Source: an uncultured Mollicutes bacterium (GTDB taxonomy: Bacteria > Bacillota_I > Bacilli_A > UBA3375). From it: a stretch of 6,675 bases of DNA. Location: assembly GCA_947313935.1 (NCBI GenBank), contig CAMZNW010000020.1, forward strand, positions 1 through 6,675, written 5' to 3'. Every line of letters starts with the position of its first letter. The first letter of the stretch is position 1. Positions 4,016 to 6,675 of this stretch are shown piece after piece. The notes beneath the pieces were generated by a model, which saw nothing but the letters and a program-made list of their open reading frames with translations, was not told the DNA's origin and did no database searches. A program made the translations under genes and the position numbers.

Positions 4016-6613
4016 ATGAGTATTGAAGATAATAAACGTAGAACAAATAAAAATAAACTTAAGAAAATAAAAAATAAAAAGAAGAATAAAAAAAAATCTA
4101 TTATAATGAAAATACTTCTTGTTTTATTTTTATTAGGACTTTTATTTATTAGTTATTTAGGTAGTATTTTTTATAGTTCCTATAAAGATATCACTGATGT
4201 TTCAAAGGTTACTTTTTGGAAATCAAATTCTTCTGTAGATATCTATGATCGAAATGATGATTTTATTAATTCATTATCATCTTTTAATACTACTTTTGTA
4301 CCTTTATGTAAAGATGATTCAACTACATGTTTAAAAGATGATAATTTTAATATTAGTCATTATTACATTGATGCTTTAATTGATACTGAAGATAATAATT
4401 TTAGAACAAATAATGCTGTTGATTTTTTTGGTCTTGTTAAGGCTACTTTAGTTTCTATTTTCACATCTAATGATCGTGGTGGCTCAACTTTAACTATGCA
4501 ATTAGGGAAATTAATTTATATGGAAAATTGGGTGTTTTTACCATGGGATAATGATAAAAAAGAAACAACAACTGATCCCAAATTTTTCCCTCGTAAACAT
4601 TATGAGCCTTTACGTTATAAATTTACTCAAATGGGTTATGCTATGAAAATAAATCAAATGTTTTCTAAAGAAGAAATTTTGGAAAATTTAGTTAATTTAA
4701 TGAATTTTGATAATAGTGTTTATGGTATTGAAAATGCTTCTCAATATTATTTTAATACTTCTGCTGATAAATTAAATTTAGTTGAAGCAGCTACTTTAGC
4801 AGGTATTACTAACTTACCAGCTACATATGATCCTTATGTTCATCCTGAAGCATCAGAAAAACGTCGTAATATTGTATTATTATCTATGTATAAACAAAAA
4901 TCAATTACTAAAGAAGAATATGATAAAGCAATTGCTACACCTACTTCAAAGTATTTACAAAAACATGTCCCTACTAAACATGGTGCTAATGCTGAAAATA
5001 CTGGTTTTGTTGATTTAGTTTATCGTGAATTATTTGATATATTTGGTTCTGATTTTGATCCTTCTGTTGCTGGTTTAAAAATCTATACTTCTATGGATCC
5101 TGATTTACAAAAAGCAACATATGATACTCAAAACGATGACTCAATTTATCCTTATGATAAGTTACAATCTGGTGTTGCAACAATTGATACTCAAAATGGT
5201 GAAGTTTTAGCAATTGGTCCTCGTTATGGTGAAGCAAGTTTACTTGGAACTAATTATGCAATTAATAATCAACGACAACCAGGTTCAACATCTAAACCAA
5301 TTGTTGATTATGGCCCTGCACTTGAATTTTTACATTGGTCTACTGCACATAAAATAGTTGATTCACCTGTTAATTATTCAAATGGTGGACCTAAAATAAA
5401 TAATGCTGATAATGAATATAAAGGGGATCTTTCCATACAAGCAGCTCTTTCTTTATCACGTAATACAACAGCTGTTAAAACATTTCAAGAAGTTGTAAAA
5501 GCTGTTGGTCTTAATAAAATTAATGATTTTGTTGCTGGACTAGGTATTAGTGATTCAGATATTAATGATTTTAATGAAAGTTATGCAATTGGTGGGTGGA
5601 AGTATGGTTCTACTCCTCTTGAAATGGCTGCTGCTTATGCTGCTTTTGGTAATGGTGGTACTTATAATGAACCACATGCTATTACTAAAATTGTTATTAG
5701 TAAGAATAGTCCTTATTATGAAAAATATGGTTCTACATTTATTCCTAAATATGAATCACATAAAGCAATGTCACCTGAAACTGCTTTTATGATGACTGAT
5801 ATGTTATCTACTAATAAACCTGAAGCTGAATGGTTATCACGTTATAAATTAAATCCTGCTATTCCTAATGTTTCTGCAAAAACTGGTACTTCTAACTGGA
5901 GTGCTAATAGTTATGGAATTCCTGATGGTAATTCACGAGATAACTGGGATATTGGTTATACACCTGAAATAACATCTGCTTTATGGGTTGGATACCCTAG
6001 TAAAGAAGAACAAAAAGGCGCTTATATTCCTCAATCTATTTATACTGATCAAATTATGTTTAATAGTATTATGAGTGCTGCTTATTATAGTTCATCTCCT
6101 TATTTACATGATAATCAGTATAATAAACCTAATACACTTTATTATGAAACATTAGAACCTGAAAAATGGCCTTTAACTAGAAGTAAAGATAAAAAGGCTA
6201 AAAAATATTTATTTTTCAAAAATTCTCCTGAAGCTAAAAATATTAAAGATAACTTTGAAGATGAAAAAGCGGAACCCCCTAAAGTTACAAGTAATTTAAC
6301 TGATAATTCAATTCAATTAAAATGGGATTATTCTGGAGATTATCGTAGTACTTCTACTTGGACAATTTATGTTGATCATAAACAATATAAAAATATAAAT
6401 CAACTTTCTATTAATATCCCATTTGGTTATTTAACTAAAAATGCTTGTGTCGCTTCACATACTATTGGAGTTGTATTAAATGAAAAAAATCCTGATGGAA
6501 AAGTTAGACATACTAAAAAAGTAGATATTCCATTAAAAATTCCAGATATTACATATTGTTTACCATTTGATGATATTCCAGATATTCCAGATATTCCAAA
6601 TAGTAAAATATAA
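4016..6613 (+). CDS. ponA: Class A penicillin-binding protein (GT51 glycosyltransferase + transpeptidase) with C-terminal FN3-like domain
   Basis: Bifunctional peptidoglycan synthase: it polymerises lipid II into glycan strands and cross-links stem peptides outside the membrane. Of 865 residues, 1-30 are a Lys/Arg-rich cytoplasmic tail and about 31-52 a membrane anchor. GT51 spans about 115-305: TEDNNF with catalytic Glu125, GGSTLTMQLGK (155-165), FSKEEILE (216-223), VYGIENASQYYF (235-246), and LVEAATLAG with LPATYDP (255-273). The transpeptidase spans about 385-665: STSK with acylated Ser424 and Lys427, SRN at 481-483, and KTGT at 622-625 followed by IGYTPEITSALWVG. Residues about 753-840 look FN3-like; the tail is DIPDIPDIPNSKI. 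Odd points are Gln205 where GT51 motif 3 has Glu, a 22-24 residue expansion at about 166-199, Asn132 in place of the motif 1 His, and two pairs of external cysteines (98/105, 811/848). The transpeptidase looks intact; GT competence is uncertain. The symbol ponA rests on the recU neighbour and domain layout. Confidence 0.95.
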   Translation: MSIEDNKRRTNKNKLKKIKNKKKNKKKSIIMKILLVLFLLGLLFISYLGSIFYSSYKDITDVSKVTFWKSNSSVDIYDRNDDFINSLSSFNTTFVPLCKDDSTTCLKDDNFNISHYYIDALIDTEDNNFRTNNAVDFFGLVKATLVSIFTSNDRGGSTLTMQLGKLIYMENWVFLPWDNDKKETTTDPKFFPRKHYEPLRYKFTQMGYAMKINQMFSKEEILENLVNLMNFDNSVYGIENASQYYFNTSADKLNLVEAATLAGITNLPATYDPYVHPEASEKRRNIVLLSMYKQKSITKEEYDKAIATPTSKYLQKHVPTKHGANAENTGFVDLVYRELFDIFGSDFDPSVAGLKIYTSMDPDLQKATYDTQNDDSIYPYDKLQSGVATIDTQNGEVLAIGPRYGEASLLGTNYAINNQRQPGSTSKPIVDYGPALEFLHWSTAHKIVDSPVNYSNGGPKINNADNEYKGDLSIQAALSLSRNTTAVKTFQEVVKAVGLNKINDFVAGLGISDSDINDFNESYAIGGWKYGSTPLEMAAAYAAFGNGGTYNEPHAITKIVISKNSPYYEKYGSTFIPKYESHKAMSPETAFMMTDMLSTNKPEAEWLSRYKLNPAIPNVSAKTGTSNWSANSYGIPDGNSRDNWDIGYTPEITSALWVGYPSKEEQKGAYIPQSIYTDQIMFNSIMSAAYYSSSPYLHDNQYNKPNTLYYETLEPEKWPLTRSKDKKAKKYLFFKNSPEAKNIKDNFEDEKAEPPKVTSNLTDNSIQLKWDYSGDYRSTSTWTIYVDHKQYKNINQLSINIPFGYLTKNACVASHTIGVVLNEKNPDGKVRHTKKVDIPLKIPDITYCLPFDDIPDIPDIPNSKI
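6572..6598 (+). repeat. Three perfect 9-bp tandem copies encoding Asp-Ile-Pro
   Basis: GATATTCCA is repeated three times in frame and encodes residues 853-861 of the PBP, five codons before the stop. The result is an acidic, proline-spaced extracellular tail that could vary in copy number between strains. Confidence 0.9.
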
Positions 6614-6675
6614 AATAATATTTATTTAAAGATAATTTATCATTTAGATAAATTATTTTTAAATAAATATTATTT
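6613..6675 (+). terminator. 29-bp near-perfect hairpin, probable intrinsic terminator of recU-PBP
   Basis: The left arm 6613-6641 pairs with the right arm 6647-6675 around the loop ATTTA. The only non-Watson-Crick position is G6631 with T6657, a G-U pair in plus-strand RNA. The stem begins at the last A of the PBP stop codon and its 3' end is UAUUAUUU. The stem is almost all A-U, and the window ends exactly at its last base, so any following U tract is unseen. It could also end a converging gene or be one copy of a dispersed palindromic repeat. Confidence 0.65.

Noticed and set aside
4827..5018. Plus-strand open frame of 63 codons inside the PBP gene
   Set aside because: It is an alternate frame of the transglycosylase coding region with a low-complexity Leu/Ile/Lys product and no ribosome binding site.
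5550..5792. Plus-strand open frame of 80 codons inside the PBP gene
   Set aside because: It is an alternate frame of the transpeptidase coding region; its Leu/Met-rich sequence comes from GCT/GGT-rich codons read out of frame.
1..6675. Recoded UGA (Mycoplasma-type code)
   Set aside because: Tryptophan is written TGG in the recognised genes and full-length families are obtained with the standard code; wall genes also argue against Mollicutes.
1..6675. Mobile element, CRISPR array, toxin-antitoxin or defence system
   Set aside because: All coding space is taken by five recognisable housekeeping-type genes. No transposase, integrase, att-like direct repeats or spaced repeats are visible.

Overview
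The window looks like ordinary chromosome from a very AT-rich, walled Bacillota bacterium (low-GC Firmicutes). Five protein genes fill it, with one non-coding gap of 118 bases, and every complete gene ends in TAA. Tryptophan is written TGG in the reading frames, so the standard code fits. The recU-class A PBP pair is a classic Bacilli arrangement. Wall genes together with extreme AT content suggest a lineage near Erysipelotrichales or RF39-like Bacilli rather than wall-less Mollicutes. That placement is an inference and cannot be settled from the sequence by eye.

Minus strand (3385 down to 1): a membrane-anchored or secreted M23 (LytM-type) peptidase with a degenerate LysM-like segment and a G5-like domain, then queA 36 bases further on, then tgt overlapping the end of queA by 17 bases and running off the window edge. 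These three read as one operon. Tgt places preQ1 at position 34 of GUN-anticodon tRNAs and QueA converts it to epoxyqueuosine, so the last two genes are consecutive steps of queuosine synthesis; the wall hydrolase is an unexpected leader.

Plus strand (3504 to 6613): recU (Holliday-junction resolvase), then, two bases after its stop codon, a class A penicillin-binding protein with a GT51 glycosyltransferase, a transpeptidase and a C-terminal FN3-like domain. A near-perfect 29-bp hairpin beginning at the last base of its stop codon closes the unit and reaches the window end.

The 118-base divergent region carries a promoter for each side. Both -10 regions contain the same 12-mer, ATGATATTATAT, in inverted orientation. 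The minus-strand promoter is close to consensus and lies so near the peptidase ATG that the mRNA is predicted to be leaderless; that gene is also the only one of the five without a Shine-Dalgarno site.

I found no mobile element, CRISPR array, RNA gene or defence system, and nothing that amounts to a new multi-gene system. The points most worth checking are the altered GT51 active-site region of the PBP, the predicted leaderless peptidase transcript, and the hydrolase/synthase divergent arrangement.
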